Below, one piece after another: positions 24,771 to 33,695 of a stretch of 64,000 nt of DNA (the first letter of the stretch is position 1; every line of letters begins with the position of its first letter). The translations under genes were made by a program, and so were the position numbers. Source of the DNA: Antarctobacter sediminis (GTDB lineage Bacteria; Pseudomonadota; Alphaproteobacteria; Rhodobacterales; Rhodobacteraceae); the NCBI RefSeq assembly GCF_019218285.1, contig NZ_JAHUZG010000003.1, forward strand, positions 124,001 to 188,000, written 5' to 3'. The notes below the pieces were generated by a model. It searched no databases. It was not told the origin of the DNA and was given only the letters and a program-made list of their open reading frames with translations.

Positions 24771-24793
24771 CCCAGTCAATTTTCAGAAGAGAT

Positions 24794-25303
24794 ATGCTTG
24801 ATACCGTGATCCTGGGCGTCTGTGCCCTGAACCTTGCCTTCATGGCGGCCTGGCTGACCATCGGTGCGCTGGAAAACCTGTTTCATCCGTTCCTGAACGA
24901 AACCTACACGGCGCAGGTCATGGACATGGAGCGGATGCGCGAAGATTACCCCGAAGCCTATGTGCATGTCTCTTATCGTCGCCTGACAAACCCGCGGCTG
25001 CGCCGGATCCTGTTTTCGGTGATCGTCGCGTGGGAACTGACGGCCATGGCCGCACTTTGGGTCGGGGCGGTCTGCATGGCGCTGGCCATGCTGGGTCTCT
25101 TTGCCCCTGTTTCGGCCTTTGCTTTGGGGCTGATCGCGGTTGCGCTTTTCTGTTCGGTTTGGGCGGGCTTCCTCGTCGTCGGAAACTATTTTTGCTACTG
25201 GTTCGGCCATGAAGGAGGGCAGAACACCCATTTCCAGATGCTGCTTTGGGGGATGGCCAATTCGGTCCTTCTGATCGGCGGATCTGTGGCCTTGCTGGGC
25301 TAA
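24794..25303 (+). CDS. DUF2165 family integral membrane protein
   Basis: Small inner-membrane protein (169 aa) of the DUF2165 family, function unknown. Four hydrophobic segments are visible (about 5-27, 78-97, 100-125 and 145-167). Between the last two lies the family stretch GNYFCYWFGHEGGQNTHFQM with conserved Trp, His and Glu. The ATG follows AGAAGAGAT. It closes the plus-strand run before a bidirectional terminator, so it may belong to the preceding operon, although the hairpin at 24743-24770 partly isolates it. Confidence 0.8.
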   Translation: MLDTVILGVCALNLAFMAAWLTIGALENLFHPFLNETYTAQVMDMERMREDYPEAYVHVSYRRLTNPRLRRILFSVIVAWELTAMAALWVGAVCMALAMLGLFAPVSAFALGLIAVALFCSVWAGFLVVGNYFCYWFGHEGGQNTHFQMLLWGMANSVLLIGGSVALLG

Positions 25304-25330
25304 ACCCCTTCGTGGCTACGGCCAAAACTG

Positions 25331-25357
25331 AAAAAGGGGCGCAGCGCGCCCCTTTTT
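25331..25357. terminator. Bidirectional rho-independent terminator
   Basis: A-tract, GC stem, 3-base loop and T-tract: 25331-25342 pairs perfectly with 25346-25357 (12 bp). It sits between two convergent genes, the DUF2165 gene and puuD, and can stop transcription from both sides. Confidence 0.85.
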
Positions 25358-25361
25358 GTCG

Positions 25362-26594
25362 TCAGCGGGTGGCCTCGCGATACCATGCTACGATCGCGGC
25401 GCGGCTTTCGTCGTCCATGGTCCGGATCGCATGGGGCGGCGGCATTGCGTGGCTGACGCCTGCTTGCAGGAAGATCTGCTTGGCGTGGCGGGCCACGTCG
25501 GATTCCGTTTCCAGCACCACGCCCTTGGGAGGCCACCGCACACCGTCCCAGACCGGTTCGCGCGCGTGGCACATCGAGCAATTGCCCAGAACCACGTCAT
25601 AAGCGTCGCTGAACCCATCCGCGCTGGCGAATTGCTGTTCATAGGGTGTCAGGGGGCGGGCTTCGGCTTCGTCATAGCTGTCCATCATGGGCGCGGTGGA
25701 CAGCCATGCAATGATGATAAACAGGATCACGGTGACGGCCCATGTCCAGTTCGGTTGCCCTTTGCGGGCGTGCATCGAGTTGAAATAGTGCCGGATCGTC
25801 ACGCCCATCAGGAAGACAAGGCTGGCGATGATCCAGGCGTTATCGGTTCCGAAAGCCAGCGGGTAGTGGTTGGACAGCATCAAGAAGACGACGGGCAGCG
25901 TCAGATAGTTGTTGTGCGTCGACCGCAGCTTGGCGATCTTGCCGTATTTCGGATCGGGCGTCCGGCCCTCTTGCAGGTCTTTCACTACGATACGCTGGTT
26001 CGGCATGATGATGAAAAAGACATTGGCCGTCATGATCGTGGCGGTAAAGGCGCCCAGATGCAGCAGTGCGGCCCGCCCGGTAAAGACCTGATTCAGGCCC
26101 CAGCTCATCACCACGATGATGGCGAACAGCACCAGCATCATGGCGGTCGGATAGTCCCCGAGGCTGGATTTGCAGAGAAAGTCATACAGCAACCAGCCGA
26201 TGGCAATCGTTGCGGCTGAAATCAGGATGCCTTGCCACAAGGCAAGGTCGGCCTTGGTCGGGTCCAGCAGGAACAATTCGCCCCCGACCCAGTAGACGAT
26301 CATCAACAGCGCCGCACCGGACAGCCATGTCGAATAGCTTTCCCATTTGAACCACGTCAGGTGGTCCGGCATCTGTTCCGGAGCGACCAGATATTTCTGG
26401 ATATGGTAGAAACCGCCACCGTGGACCTGCCATTCCTCGCCATGTGCCCCTTCGGGCAGGTTGGGCACCTTGCGCAGTCCAAGGTCCAGCGCGATGAAGT
26501 AGAAAGACGAGCCAATCCAGGCAATTGCGGTGATGACGTGGAGCCAGCGGACCGCGAAGGCCGCCCAATCCCACATGATTGCCAGGTCGTACAT
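25362..26594 (-). CDS. puuD: PuuD: membrane urate oxidase with cytochrome c domain
   Basis: Integral-membrane urate hydroxylase (410 aa) that oxidises urate to 5-hydroxyisourate and passes electrons to the respiratory chain. Eight or so membrane helices span about residues 8-300, starting WLHVITAIAWIGSSFYF. A C-terminal periplasmic cytochrome c domain has the haem motif CSMCH (339-343), with Met394 in S-H-A-M-P-P-P as a possible sixth ligand. The protein has full length for the family. It is divergent from a LysR gene and begins the urate-degradation cluster; UraH, UraD, allantoinase and AllA genes lie just beyond that regulator. Confidence 0.93.
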   Translation of the reverse strand: MYDLAIMWDWAAFAVRWLHVITAIAWIGSSFYFIALDLGLRKVPNLPEGAHGEEWQVHGGGFYHIQKYLVAPEQMPDHLTWFKWESYSTWLSGAALLMIVYWVGGELFLLDPTKADLALWQGILISAATIAIGWLLYDFLCKSSLGDYPTAMMLVLFAIIVVMSWGLNQVFTGRAALLHLGAFTATIMTANVFFIIMPNQRIVVKDLQEGRTPDPKYGKIAKLRSTHNNYLTLPVVFLMLSNHYPLAFGTDNAWIIASLVFLMGVTIRHYFNSMHARKGQPNWTWAVTVILFIIIAWLSTAPMMDSYDEAEARPLTPYEQQFASADGFSDAYDVVLGNCSMCHAREPVWDGVRWPPKGVVLETESDVARHAKQIFLQAGVSHAMPPPHAIRTMDDESRAAIVAWYREATR

Positions 26595-26642
26595 GGCAAG
26601 CCTCCTTCAGGGTCGAGTCCGCGGCACCCTATGCCGTCGGAA

Positions 26643-26696
26643 ATTGTTCTGCTATCTCTGCCGAATACCAAGCAGCATCAAATAATCCAGAACAAT
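26643..26696. promoter_or_regulatory. Inverted repeat in puuD/lysR divergent promoter
   Basis: ATTGTTCTG (26643-26651) and CAGAACAAT (26688-26696) form a 9-base inverted repeat with a 36-base spacer. The right arm overlaps the lysR start codon. It is a good candidate site for the adjacent LysR protein, giving autoregulation plus control of puuD. Confidence 0.5.
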
Positions 26697-27627
26697 GTCC
26701 TACCTCGACAACATCCGAACCTTCGTGCGTGTCTATGAATTGGGCAGCATGTCGGCGGCAGGACGCGATCTGCGGATTTCTCCGGCGGTGACATCCTCGC
26801 GCATTTCTCAGCTGGAGGTGCATCTGAACGTGCGGCTGTTCCAGCGCACCACGCGCAGCCTGACGCCAACGGAACATGGGCGCGCCTTTTATTCTGGTGC
26901 GTGCGAGATCCTCGAGTCGGTGGAAAACGCCGAGGCGCAGGTGGTCAACATCACCGAATACCCCAAGGGGTCGCTGTATGTTGCCGCCCCGCTGGGCGTA
27001 GGGCGGCGGCTGATCGCGCCGCAGGTTCCGGATTTCCTGCAATCCTACCCCGAGGTGAACGTGCGCTTGCGGCTGACCGACCGCAAGGTGGATCTGACGA
27101 CCGAGGGGCTGGATCTTGCGTTCTTCCTTGGTCAGCCGGAGGACAGCAACCTGCGCATTCGCAAGATCAGCGATGTGGAACGGGTGCTATGCGCCGCGCC
27201 CGCCTATGTGGACGCGCGTGGACTGCCCCGTGACGGTAACGAGATCATTGCGCAGGGTCATGAATGCCTGAACCTGCGATTTCCCGGCGCGACAGAGTTT
27301 CACTGGCGATTGCAGACAGGGGAGGGGCCGCGCAAGTTCCGTGTCTCTGGCCGGTTCGAATCCGATGATGGCGATGTGCTGACGGATTGGGCCTTGGGCG
27401 GTCACGGGATCGCGTTGAAGCCGATCTTTGAGATCGCCGAACATCTGGAGACCGGGCGGCTTGTGCCTGTCGCGGTGGAGACACCGCCCGAACCGATCCA
27501 GATGGCCTGCCTGTTCACGCACAGACGCAGGCAGGATCCCAAGACCCGCCTGTTCATGGAGTTCGTGATCGAACGGATCGCCGCCGTGATCGGCGAGGCC
27601 GAAGCACGCGTTCAACTGCCCCGGTAG
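26695..27627 (+). CDS. LysR-family regulator of urate catabolism
   Basis: LysR-type regulator (310 aa). The N-terminal helix-turn-helix reads [18 protein letters not shown] with the recognition region around residues 20-60, and the effector domain starts near 90. It lies between puuD (divergent) and uraH (convergent, overlapping by 16 bases), so control of urate catabolism is likely and urate or a derivative may be the ligand. There is no clear ribosome site before the ATG, and one arm of the candidate operator covers the start codon. Confidence 0.88.
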   Translation: MSYLDNIRTFVRVYELGSMSAAGRDLRISPAVTSSRISQLEVHLNVRLFQRTTRSLTPTEHGRAFYSGACEILESVENAEAQVVNITEYPKGSLYVAAPLGVGRRLIAPQVPDFLQSYPEVNVRLRLTDRKVDLTTEGLDLAFFLGQPEDSNLRIRKISDVERVLCAAPAYVDARGLPRDGNEIIAQGHECLNLRFPGATEFHWRLQTGEGPRKFRVSGRFESDDGDVLTDWALGGHGIALKPIFEIAEHLETGRLVPVAVETPPEPIQMACLFTHRRRQDPKTRLFMEFVIERIAAVIGEAEARVQLPR

Positions 27628-27965
27628 GTGGAATAGCCGAAGGGCGACAACAACAGCGGCACATGATAATGCGCCGCCTCGGACATGCCGAACCGGAGCG
27701 GGATCACGTCGAGGAACCGGGGGCTTTCCGGCGGGGTGCCGATGGCGTCAAGATAATCGCCTGCGTGGAACACCAGTTCGTAGGTGCCGGTTTCAAATCG
27801 GTCCTTGGGCAGGATCTGTTCGTCGGTGCGCCCGTCGCTGTTCGTCACCAGTGTCTTCAGGTGGCTGCGCTGATCGCCTTCGATCCGGTACAGCGCGATG
27901 GTCAACCCTTCGGCCGGGCAACCGCGTGCAGTATCCAGAACATGTGTGGTCAGGTATCCGGCCAT
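27612..27965 (-). CDS. uraH: 5-hydroxyisourate hydrolase (transthyretin-like)
   Basis: Enzyme of 117 aa that hydrolyses 5-hydroxyisourate to OHCU, the step after PuuD. The transthyretin-like fold shows the N-terminal [17 protein letters not shown] motif with the catalytic His, an Arg in T-N-S-D-G-R-T, and the diagnostic C-terminal tetrapeptide Y-R-G-S. The full family length is present. It is transcribed opposite to the lysR and allantoinase genes, which makes the cluster a set of short divergent and convergent units. Confidence 0.94.
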   Translation of the reverse strand: MAGYLTTHVLDTARGCPAEGLTIALYRIEGDQRSHLKTLVTNSDGRTDEQILPKDRFETGTYELVFHAGDYLDAIGTPPESPRFLDVIPLRFGMSEAAHYHVPLLLSPFGYSTYRGS

Positions 27966-28111
27966 GTGTGCAATCTCCTTTGTGGTGCCCCTTTTAGGCG
28001 TGGAACCGTGCCGGTGGCAAAGCGGGCCACCCCGAAAGCACCTTCAAACCGATTTTGAAAAAAGATCGGATTGCCTTGGATTACAAGTGGCCAACTTTGA
28101 AGAGGCCCCCT

Positions 28112-29524
28112 GTGACACGCTACCCAAGAGACATGACCGGCTATGGCGCGACGCCGCCCGCCGCAAACTGGCCGGGCGACGCCCGGATCGCCGTACAGAT
28201 CGTCCTGAATTACGAAGAGGGCGGCGAAAATGCCGTATTGCACGGAGATCCGGCTTCCGAGGCGTTCCTGTCCGAGATCACCGGCGCGCAGCCTTGGCCG
28301 GGCCAGCGGCACTGGAACATGGAATCCATCTATGAATACGGCGCGCGCGCCGGATTCTGGCGCGTGCATCGCCTGCTGAAGGATCTGCCCGTGACGGTCT
28401 ATGGCGTTGCCAGCGCGCTGGCCCGTGCGCCTGAACAGGTCAGGGCCATGAAGCAAGCCGGTTGGGAGATCGCCAGCCACGGGCTGAAGTGGGTCGAACA
28501 CAAGGATATGTCCGTCGAGGAAGAAAGGGCCCAGATCCGCGAGGCCATCCGCCTGCATACCGAGGTTGTCGGAGAGGCTCCGCGCGGGTGGTACACCGGA
28601 CGCTGTTCCATGAACACGGTGGATCTGGCGGCAGAAGAGGGCGGTTTTGCCTATATTGCAGACAGCTATGCCGATGATCTGCCCTATTGGGTGCGCGCCG
28701 GTGGCCGCGATCAGCTGATCGTGCCCTACACTATGGATTGCAACGACATGCGGTTCGCGATTCAGGCGGGATTCACCCATGGCGACCCGTTCGAGGCAAT
28801 GCTGAAAGATGCCTTTGACGTGCTCTACGCTGAGGGAGAGGCCGGTGCGCCCAAGATGATGTCCATCGGCCTGCATTGCCGCATCGTGGGGCGGCCCTCG
28901 CGACTGGCGGCGTTGAAACGGGCCTTGGAACACATGCAATCGCACGCCGGTGTCTGGTTCGCCACGCGCCTGCAAATCGCCGAGCACTGGATGCAGGAGC
29001 ATTCGCCGATGACCGGACCCCGCCCCTCAGAGATGGATCGCGACAGTTTCGTGGCGGAATATGGCGGTATCTTCGAACACAGTCCCTGGATCGCCGAAGG
29101 GGCCCATGCGCTGGAACTGGGGCCGACCCATGACACGGCGGCGGGGGTGCATTCCGCGCTGGCGCGGGTGTTCCGCTCTGCGTCCGAGGATCAGCGTCTG
29201 GGCGTTCTGCGGGCCCACCCCGATCTTGCGGGCAAGCTGGCCGCGGCACGGCGCCTGACGGCCGAGTCGACGGCGGAACAGGCCTCTGTCGGGCTGGACG
29301 CGCTGACCGATGCCGAGCGGGCGCGGTTTACCGAGTTGAACGAGCGCTACACCGAGACGTTCGGCTTTCCCTTCATCATCGCGGTGCGCGACAACACCAA
29401 GGACAGCATTCTGGCCGCATTCCTCCGCCGGATCGACAATGACCGCGACACTGAATTCGCCGAGGCTTGCCGGCAGGTCGAACGGATCGCCGAACTGCGT
29501 TTGGATGAGAAATTCGGCGCATGA
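28112..29524 (+). CDS. Fused allantoinase (PuuE) and OHCU decarboxylase (UraD)
   Basis: Bifunctional purine-degradation enzyme (470 aa). Residues about 1-305 are a PuuE-type metal-independent allantoinase of the polysaccharide-deacetylase fold (TRYPRDMTGYGATPP, VLNYEEGGE, YTGRCSMNT). Residues about 315-470 are UraD, which decarboxylates OHCU to S-allantoin, with the catalytic His in FEHSPWIAE and the L-R-A-H-P-D-L-A motif. The GTG at 28112 matches the usual PuuE N terminus and follows AGAGG; a longer frame from 28055 would begin with TTG and unrelated residues. The two steps are consecutive, so fusion would channel the product. The start of allA overlaps its stop by four bases. Confidence 0.92.
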   Translation: MTRYPRDMTGYGATPPAANWPGDARIAVQIVLNYEEGGENAVLHGDPASEAFLSEITGAQPWPGQRHWNMESIYEYGARAGFWRVHRLLKDLPVTVYGVASALARAPEQVRAMKQAGWEIASHGLKWVEHKDMSVEEERAQIREAIRLHTEVVGEAPRGWYTGRCSMNTVDLAAEEGGFAYIADSYADDLPYWVRAGGRDQLIVPYTMDCNDMRFAIQAGFTHGDPFEAMLKDAFDVLYAEGEAGAPKMMSIGLHCRIVGRPSRLAALKRALEHMQSHAGVWFATRLQIAEHWMQEHSPMTGPRPSEMDRDSFVAEYGGIFEHSPWIAEGAHALELGPTHDTAAGVHSALARVFRSASEDQRLGVLRAHPDLAGKLAAARRLTAESTAEQASVGLDALTDAERARFTELNERYTETFGFPFIIAVRDNTKDSILAAFLRRIDNDRDTEFAEACRQVERIAELRLDEKFGA

Positions 29525-30039
29525 CGCGGGCTGTTGCCATCGTCCCGCTGACGCCAGCGGCCTTTGCGCCCTTCGGGGACGTGATCGACTGTACGGGAGA
29601 GCCGGACAAGATTATCAATCAGGGCCTGTGCGGGCGCTTTCATGATCGTGCAAGGCTGGATTTCGCGGACGGTCGGGCAGGGATCAGCCTGTTCAGGGCA
29701 CAGCCCCGCAGCCTGCCGCTCAGACTGGACATGATGGAGCGGCACCCCGAGGGCAGCCAAGCCTTCATCCCCATGACCATGGCCGCTTTCCTTGTCGTCG
29801 TGGCCGAGGACGCAGGAAATACGCCCGGACATCCGCGCGCCTTTCTGACCGCGCCGGGGCAGGCCGTCAATTTTCACCGCGGCACGTGGCATGGCGTTCT
29901 GACACCCCTGTCAGAGCCCGGGCTTTTCGCGGTGGTGGATCGGATCGGGGACGGTCCGAACCTTGAGGAACACTGGTTCGACACCCCGTATCTTGTCGAG
30001 CTGGCACAGGAAAACAACAGCAGCACGGGGCTGGGTTGA
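29521..30039 (+). CDS. allA: Ureidoglycolate lyase
   Basis: Cupin-like enzyme (172 aa) that splits ureidoglycolate to glyoxylate and urea, the last step of this route. Family marks are PLTPAAFAPFGDVID at the N terminus, ERHPEGSQAFIPM in the middle and the substrate-site N-F-H-R-G-T-W-H-G. The start overlaps the fused gene's stop (ATGA). An NCS2 permease follows 21 bases later, so the three genes form one unit. Confidence 0.93.
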   Translation: MTRAVAIVPLTPAAFAPFGDVIDCTGEPDKIINQGLCGRFHDRARLDFADGRAGISLFRAQPRSLPLRLDMMERHPEGSQAFIPMTMAAFLVVVAEDAGNTPGHPRAFLTAPGQAVNFHRGTWHGVLTPLSEPGLFAVVDRIGDGPNLEEHWFDTPYLVELAQENNSSTGLG

Positions 30040-30060
30040 CACAACAGAGAGGGACTGAAC

Positions 30061-31476
30061 ATGGCCGATGCATCCATCGGAACACCGGAGCAACTCCGCG
30101 ATCCGAACTATACACCACCGCTGCACAAGGCGGTTCCGCTGGGGATCCAGCATGTCCTTGCGATGTTCGTGTCCAACGTGACACCAGCCATCATCGTCTG
30201 CGGCGCGGCGGGATTCGGTTTCGGCTCGAACAGCCCGGATTTTCCGCAGATGATCTACATGATCCAGATGTCCATGTTCTTTGCGGGCATCGCCACGTTG
30301 TTTCAGTCCATCGGGGTCGGCCCCGTGGGTGCGCGCCTGCCCATCGTGCAGGGCACCAGCTTTGCCTTTATTCCGATCATGATCCCGCTTGTGGCGGGCA
30401 AGGGCGTTGACGCCATCGCGGTGCTGATGGGCGGTGTCTTTGTCGGTGGTTTGTTTCATGCCTTTCTTGGCTTGTTCATCGGCAAGATCCGCTTTGCCCT
30501 GCCGCCATTGGTCACGGGCCTTGTGGTGACAATGATCGGGCTGGCGCTGGTCAAGGTCGGCATCCAGTACGCCGCAGGCGGTGTTCCGGCGATCGGCAAA
30601 CCAGAGTACGGATCCGGCATCAACTGGCTCATGGCGGGAACGGTTATCCTTGTCACGCTGGGGTTGAAGTTCTTTGCCCGCGGCATGCTGTCGGTTTCGG
30701 CTGTGCTGGTCGGGCTGCTGGCGGGTTATGCGCTGGCTTTCATGCTGGGCGAGGTCAATCTTGGCAACGTCGGGCGCGCGGCCTCTTTTGCTTTGCCGGA
30801 CCCGATGCATTTCGGGATGGAGTTCACGGTTGCGGCAATCATCGGCTTTTGCCTTATGGGCTTTGTCTCTGCCGTTGAAACTGTGGGCGACGTATCGGGC
30901 ATCACCAAGGGGGGCGCGGGACGCGAAGCCACCGACAAGGAAATTCAGGGGGCAACCTTTGCGGATGGCTTCGGCACCGCGATTTCCGGCCTGTTCGGCG
31001 CCCTGCCCAATACATCGTTCAGCCAGAACGTCGGGCTGATCGCCATGACCGGTGTCATGAGCCGTCACGTGGTGACCATCGGCGCGCTGTTCCTGATCCT
31101 CTGCGGGCTTGTGCCCAAGATCGGGGCGATCATCTCGTCCATTCCGATCGAAGTGCTGGGCGGCGGCGTGATCGTCATGTTCGGCATGGTCGTCGCGGCG
31201 GGCATCTCGATGCTGTCGGATGTTCATTGGAACCGCCGCAACATGGTGATCTTTGCCATCGCACTGTCGCTTGGCCTTGGTCTGCAACTGGAGCCCGGCG
31301 CGTTGCAACATCTGCCCGGTACGCTCAAGGTGCTGGCGACATCCGGCATCCTGCCGGCGGCCTTGATCGCCATCGTGCTGAACCTTGTCCTGCCTGAGGA
31401 ACTGGCCGGCGAGTCCACCGAGGAAGTTTCGGGCGGCATGGCGGGCCACGGTGACGGATCGCTGGGCCGCGGGTGA
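30061..31476 (+). CDS. NCS2 family purine (urate/xanthine) permease
   Basis: Proton-coupled nucleobase transporter (471 aa) of the NCS2/xanthine-uracil permease family. About 12-14 hydrophobic segments are visible. The family's substrate motifs are present: QGTSFAFIPIMIPL near residue 98 and ALPNTSFSQNVGLIAMTG near 316, with the Q-N dipeptide of urate/xanthine carriers. Neighbouring urate-degradation genes make urate or xanthine the probable cargo. The ATG follows GAGAGGGACTGAAC. A very strong terminator lies just downstream. Confidence 0.92.
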   Translation: MADASIGTPEQLRDPNYTPPLHKAVPLGIQHVLAMFVSNVTPAIIVCGAAGFGFGSNSPDFPQMIYMIQMSMFFAGIATLFQSIGVGPVGARLPIVQGTSFAFIPIMIPLVAGKGVDAIAVLMGGVFVGGLFHAFLGLFIGKIRFALPPLVTGLVVTMIGLALVKVGIQYAAGGVPAIGKPEYGSGINWLMAGTVILVTLGLKFFARGMLSVSAVLVGLLAGYALAFMLGEVNLGNVGRAASFALPDPMHFGMEFTVAAIIGFCLMGFVSAVETVGDVSGITKGGAGREATDKEIQGATFADGFGTAISGLFGALPNTSFSQNVGLIAMTGVMSRHVVTIGALFLILCGLVPKIGAIISSIPIEVLGGGVIVMFGMVVAAGISMLSDVHWNRRNMVIFAIALSLGLGLQLEPGALQHLPGTLKVLATSGILPAALIAIVLNLVLPEELAGESTEEVSGGMAGHGDGSLGRG

Positions 31477-31494
31477 GTGACGGCATGTCCTGCG

Positions 31495-31536
31495 AATGAA
31501 AAGGCCCGCCGGATCGCTCCGGCGGGCCTTTTCATT
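31495..31536. terminator. Strong bidirectional terminator
   Basis: A 19-bp perfect stem (31495-31513 with 31518-31536) with loop TCGC, an A-rich left flank and a T-rich right flank. It lies between convergent genes (permease and ureidoglycine aminohydrolase-like) and can work in both directions. Confidence 0.9.
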
Positions 31537-31559
31537 TGTCGCGGCTGTGGCCCGCGTCG

Positions 31560-32396
31560 TCAGCCCCGGCGGACCATCGGCCCCAGCGGCATATGCCGGT
31601 TCACATCCTTATACAAAAGGTAACGGAACCGCCCCGGCCCGCCCGCATAGCAGGCCTGCGGGCAGAAGGCGCGCAGCCACATGTAATCGCCTGCTTCGAC
31701 CTCGACCCAGTCTGTGTTCAGCCGGTAGACGGCCTTGCCCTCCAGCACGTACAGCCCGTGTTCCATCACATGGGTTTCGGCGAAGGGGATGATCGCGCCG
31801 GGTTCAAAGGTCACGATGGTGACATGCATGTCATGGCGCATGTCCGTCTGATCGACAAAGCGCGTGGTCGCCCATTTGCCATCGGTGCCGGGCATTTCCG
31901 ACGGGGCCACATCGCGTTCGTTGGTGACGATCACCTCCGGCGCGGGCAGCCCTTCGACCGCCTCATAGGCCTTGCGGATCCAGTGAAACCGCAGATGCGC
32001 GTCGCCGTCGTTGCGCAGGCTCCAGTTTGTTGCGGGTGGCAGGTAGACATAACTGCCCGGCTCCAGCGCATGGGCTGTGCCTTCGATGGTGATCGTGCCG
32101 GTGCCGTCCACGACGAACAGAACGGCCTGCGCCGTGGAGTCCGTTTCGGGCCGGTCCGAGCCGCCGCCCGGCGCGACTTCCATGATGTATTGCGAAAAGG
32201 TTTCGGCAAAGCCTGTCAGCGGGCGCGACAGAACCCAAAGCCGCGTGCCTTCCCAGAAAGGCAGGAAACTGGTGACGATGTCGCGCATCGTCCCCTTGGG
32301 GATGACCGCATAGGCATCGGTGAACATGGCGCGGTCGGTCATGATCTGATCTTGCGGAGGATGCCCGCCCATCGAAGCGTAATAGCGTGCCGTCAT
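31560..32396 (-). CDS. (S)-ureidoglycine aminohydrolase-like bicupin
   Basis: Two-cupin protein (278 aa) of the UGHY/AllE family, which converts S-ureidoglycine to S-ureidoglycolate with ammonia release, feeding AllA. The second cupin carries the metal-site pattern PFAETHVMEHGLYVLEG (Glu, His, His) and the C-terminal part has AFCPQACYAGG and LYKDVNRH, all usual in this family. The N terminus MTARYYASMGGHPPQ is typical. A UGHY step implies that allantoate is cleaved by an amidohydrolase (AllC-type) to ureidoglycine; no such gene is in this window. The gene lies alone on the minus strand beyond the terminator. Confidence 0.88.
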   Translation of the reverse strand: MTARYYASMGGHPPQDQIMTDRAMFTDAYAVIPKGTMRDIVTSFLPFWEGTRLWVLSRPLTGFAETFSQYIMEVAPGGGSDRPETDSTAQAVLFVVDGTGTITIEGTAHALEPGSYVYLPPATNWSLRNDGDAHLRFHWIRKAYEAVEGLPAPEVIVTNERDVAPSEMPGTDGKWATTRFVDQTDMRHDMHVTIVTFEPGAIIPFAETHVMEHGLYVLEGKAVYRLNTDWVEVEAGDYMWLRAFCPQACYAGGPGRFRYLLYKDVNRHMPLGPMVRRG

Positions 32397-32533
32397 TGGT
32401 CCCTCTCATCTTGGGGTGATGATCCAGAGTTACCGGGCTGCGCGGGCGCAAGCCATAAAACGATTTGCGACAGGTCCATTCCGAAAATCTTGATAATGAA
32501 AAAATTTCCCCGCAACGGGGCTAATAGTCGGAT

Positions 32534-32566
32534 GCCCGTTCCGGGCCGGGTTTGGACGGAACGGGC
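32534..32566. terminator. Hairpin between the urate and LacI clusters
   Basis: GCCCGTTCCG (32534-32543) pairs with CGGAACGGGC (32557-32566), 13-base loop, just beyond the stop of the minus-strand NTF2-like gene. It probably ends that transcript. The remainder of the 178-base gap is AT-richer and likely holds the promoter of the upstream bicupin gene. Confidence 0.5.
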
Positions 32567-32574
32567 GGGGCTTG

Positions 32575-33579
32575 TCAGGTGCGGGGCACGGTCTGCATCC
32601 GTTCAAGGATGTCGACGCCCTGCGTTTTCCAGAAATGCAGCATGTCGATAAAGATCCAGTTTTCGGCCAGCTTGTCACCGTGACGGCGATAGATGTCGAT
32701 CACCCGCATTTCGCCGGGCGTGTCCGAGGCAGGCATCCCCATGAAACCTCCGGTATGGCGCGCGGTGAAGTTCGGCCAGCCGAAAAAGCCGCCATAATGT
32801 CCTTCGGCCATGCGGCACAGGTGCTTGGTCTTGGACCGGTCGGTAAAGGCGGCGCGGAAGGGGCCGGAATGCTGCTTGGCATAACGTTCGATCGTGTAGG
32901 TCGCGCCGATGCCGGCGGGGCCCCACCAGATCATGTCGTCATGCCACGTGCGGGCCAGTTCCTCTTCCAGCGGCAGGCCAAGCTGCCATGTGCCAAGATC
33001 GCCGATCATGGCATTGATTGCCGCCAGCGTGGCTTTGCCTTCTGCCTCGGGCTGGGCGTCGAACAACAAGCCATCGTGGGTCTGCGGGCCGGGCTGGACC
33101 AGATGCGCAGCGGTTTGCGGCGGAAAGGGCTGAAGCCCGGTTTGCATCATAAGGTGCGGAATGTCGAAATACATCGCGACCTCGGCGATGCGCCCGTTTT
33201 CGATCCGCAGGAATTCGGAGTAGCGCAGGAACGCCATCTTGCGCGTTGGTGCGATCCCCAGCCAAGGCTGATCGAACAGGCCCATCAGGTGGCCCATGGA
33301 CACAACCCATGTCGAGTCATAGCCGTCGATTTCGTTGCGACCGGCCATGAAAACGTCCATCCGGCGCTGCATCCGGGTCAAAGATTGACGCAGCGGCAGC
33401 CAAAAGGTGGTTGCAACGGCCTCGGGACCGGTCAGTTCGTTGAAGGGATGAAAGCCCCGCCAGAGGCAATCAGGGGTCATGTTCTTGGACAGAACGTCGG
33501 TGATTTCATCGCCGTTAGCGCCATCCAATGCCCGGTAGAAGTCCCGGACCAAAAGTTTTTCTGCCTGAAATTCAACCAT
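32575..33579 (-). CDS. Two-domain NTF2/SnoaL-like protein (A)
   Basis: Protein of 334 aa made of two NTF2-like domains (about 1-165 and 185-330), the fold of SnoaL cyclases, ketosteroid isomerases and small dehydratases. It is paralogous to the proteins at 38099 and 42740: shared motifs include L-x-G-P-E, F-D-I-P-x-L-M-M-Q in domain 1 and W-W-G-P-A-G-I-G plus W-x-F-I-D-M in domain 2. The ATG at 33579 begins MVEFQAEK; a longer frame upstream would run through the operator region. It is transcribed divergently from the ABC importer, with two LacI-type sites between, so it belongs to the same regulon. The reaction is unknown. Confidence 0.8.
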   Translation of the reverse strand: MVEFQAEKLLVRDFYRALDGANGDEITDVLSKNMTPDCLWRGFHPFNELTGPEAVATTFWLPLRQSLTRMQRRMDVFMAGRNEIDGYDSTWVVSMGHLMGLFDQPWLGIAPTRKMAFLRYSEFLRIENGRIAEVAMYFDIPHLMMQTGLQPFPPQTAAHLVQPGPQTHDGLLFDAQPEAEGKATLAAINAMIGDLGTWQLGLPLEEELARTWHDDMIWWGPAGIGATYTIERYAKQHSGPFRAAFTDRSKTKHLCRMAEGHYGGFFGWPNFTARHTGGFMGMPASDTPGEMRVIDIYRRHGDKLAENWIFIDMLHFWKTQGVDILERMQTVPRT

Positions 33580-33593
33580 CTCGCCGGCCTTTC

Positions 33594-33607
33594 TGCATAC
33601 GCTTGCA
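33594..33607. promoter_or_regulatory. LacI-type operator 1
   Basis: TGCATACGCTTGCA fits the pseudo-palindrome TGCA-N2-CG-N2-TGCA with the central CG typical of LacI/GalR operators. It ends the leader of the minus-strand NTF2-like gene, 15 bases before its start codon. Together with operator 2 it forms an 18-base inverted repeat spaced by 33 bases. The binder is probably the LacI protein at 44815-45843. Confidence 0.65.
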
Positions 33608-33648
33608 AAAAAATCTTGCCAGATTGCCGCAGTGGAGTCTAGGCTTTT

Positions 33649-33662
33649 TGCAAGCGTATGCA
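33649..33662. promoter_or_regulatory. LacI-type operator 2
   Basis: TGCAAGCGTATGCA is the exact reverse complement of operator 1, 33 bases upstream of the importer ATPase start. The two sites lie 55 bases apart centre to centre, about five helical turns, which would allow one tetramer or two dimers to hold both divergent promoters. Confidence 0.65.
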
Positions 33663-33695
33663 AGAGAGCGCGATTCCACGGGAAAGGGAGCCGCC

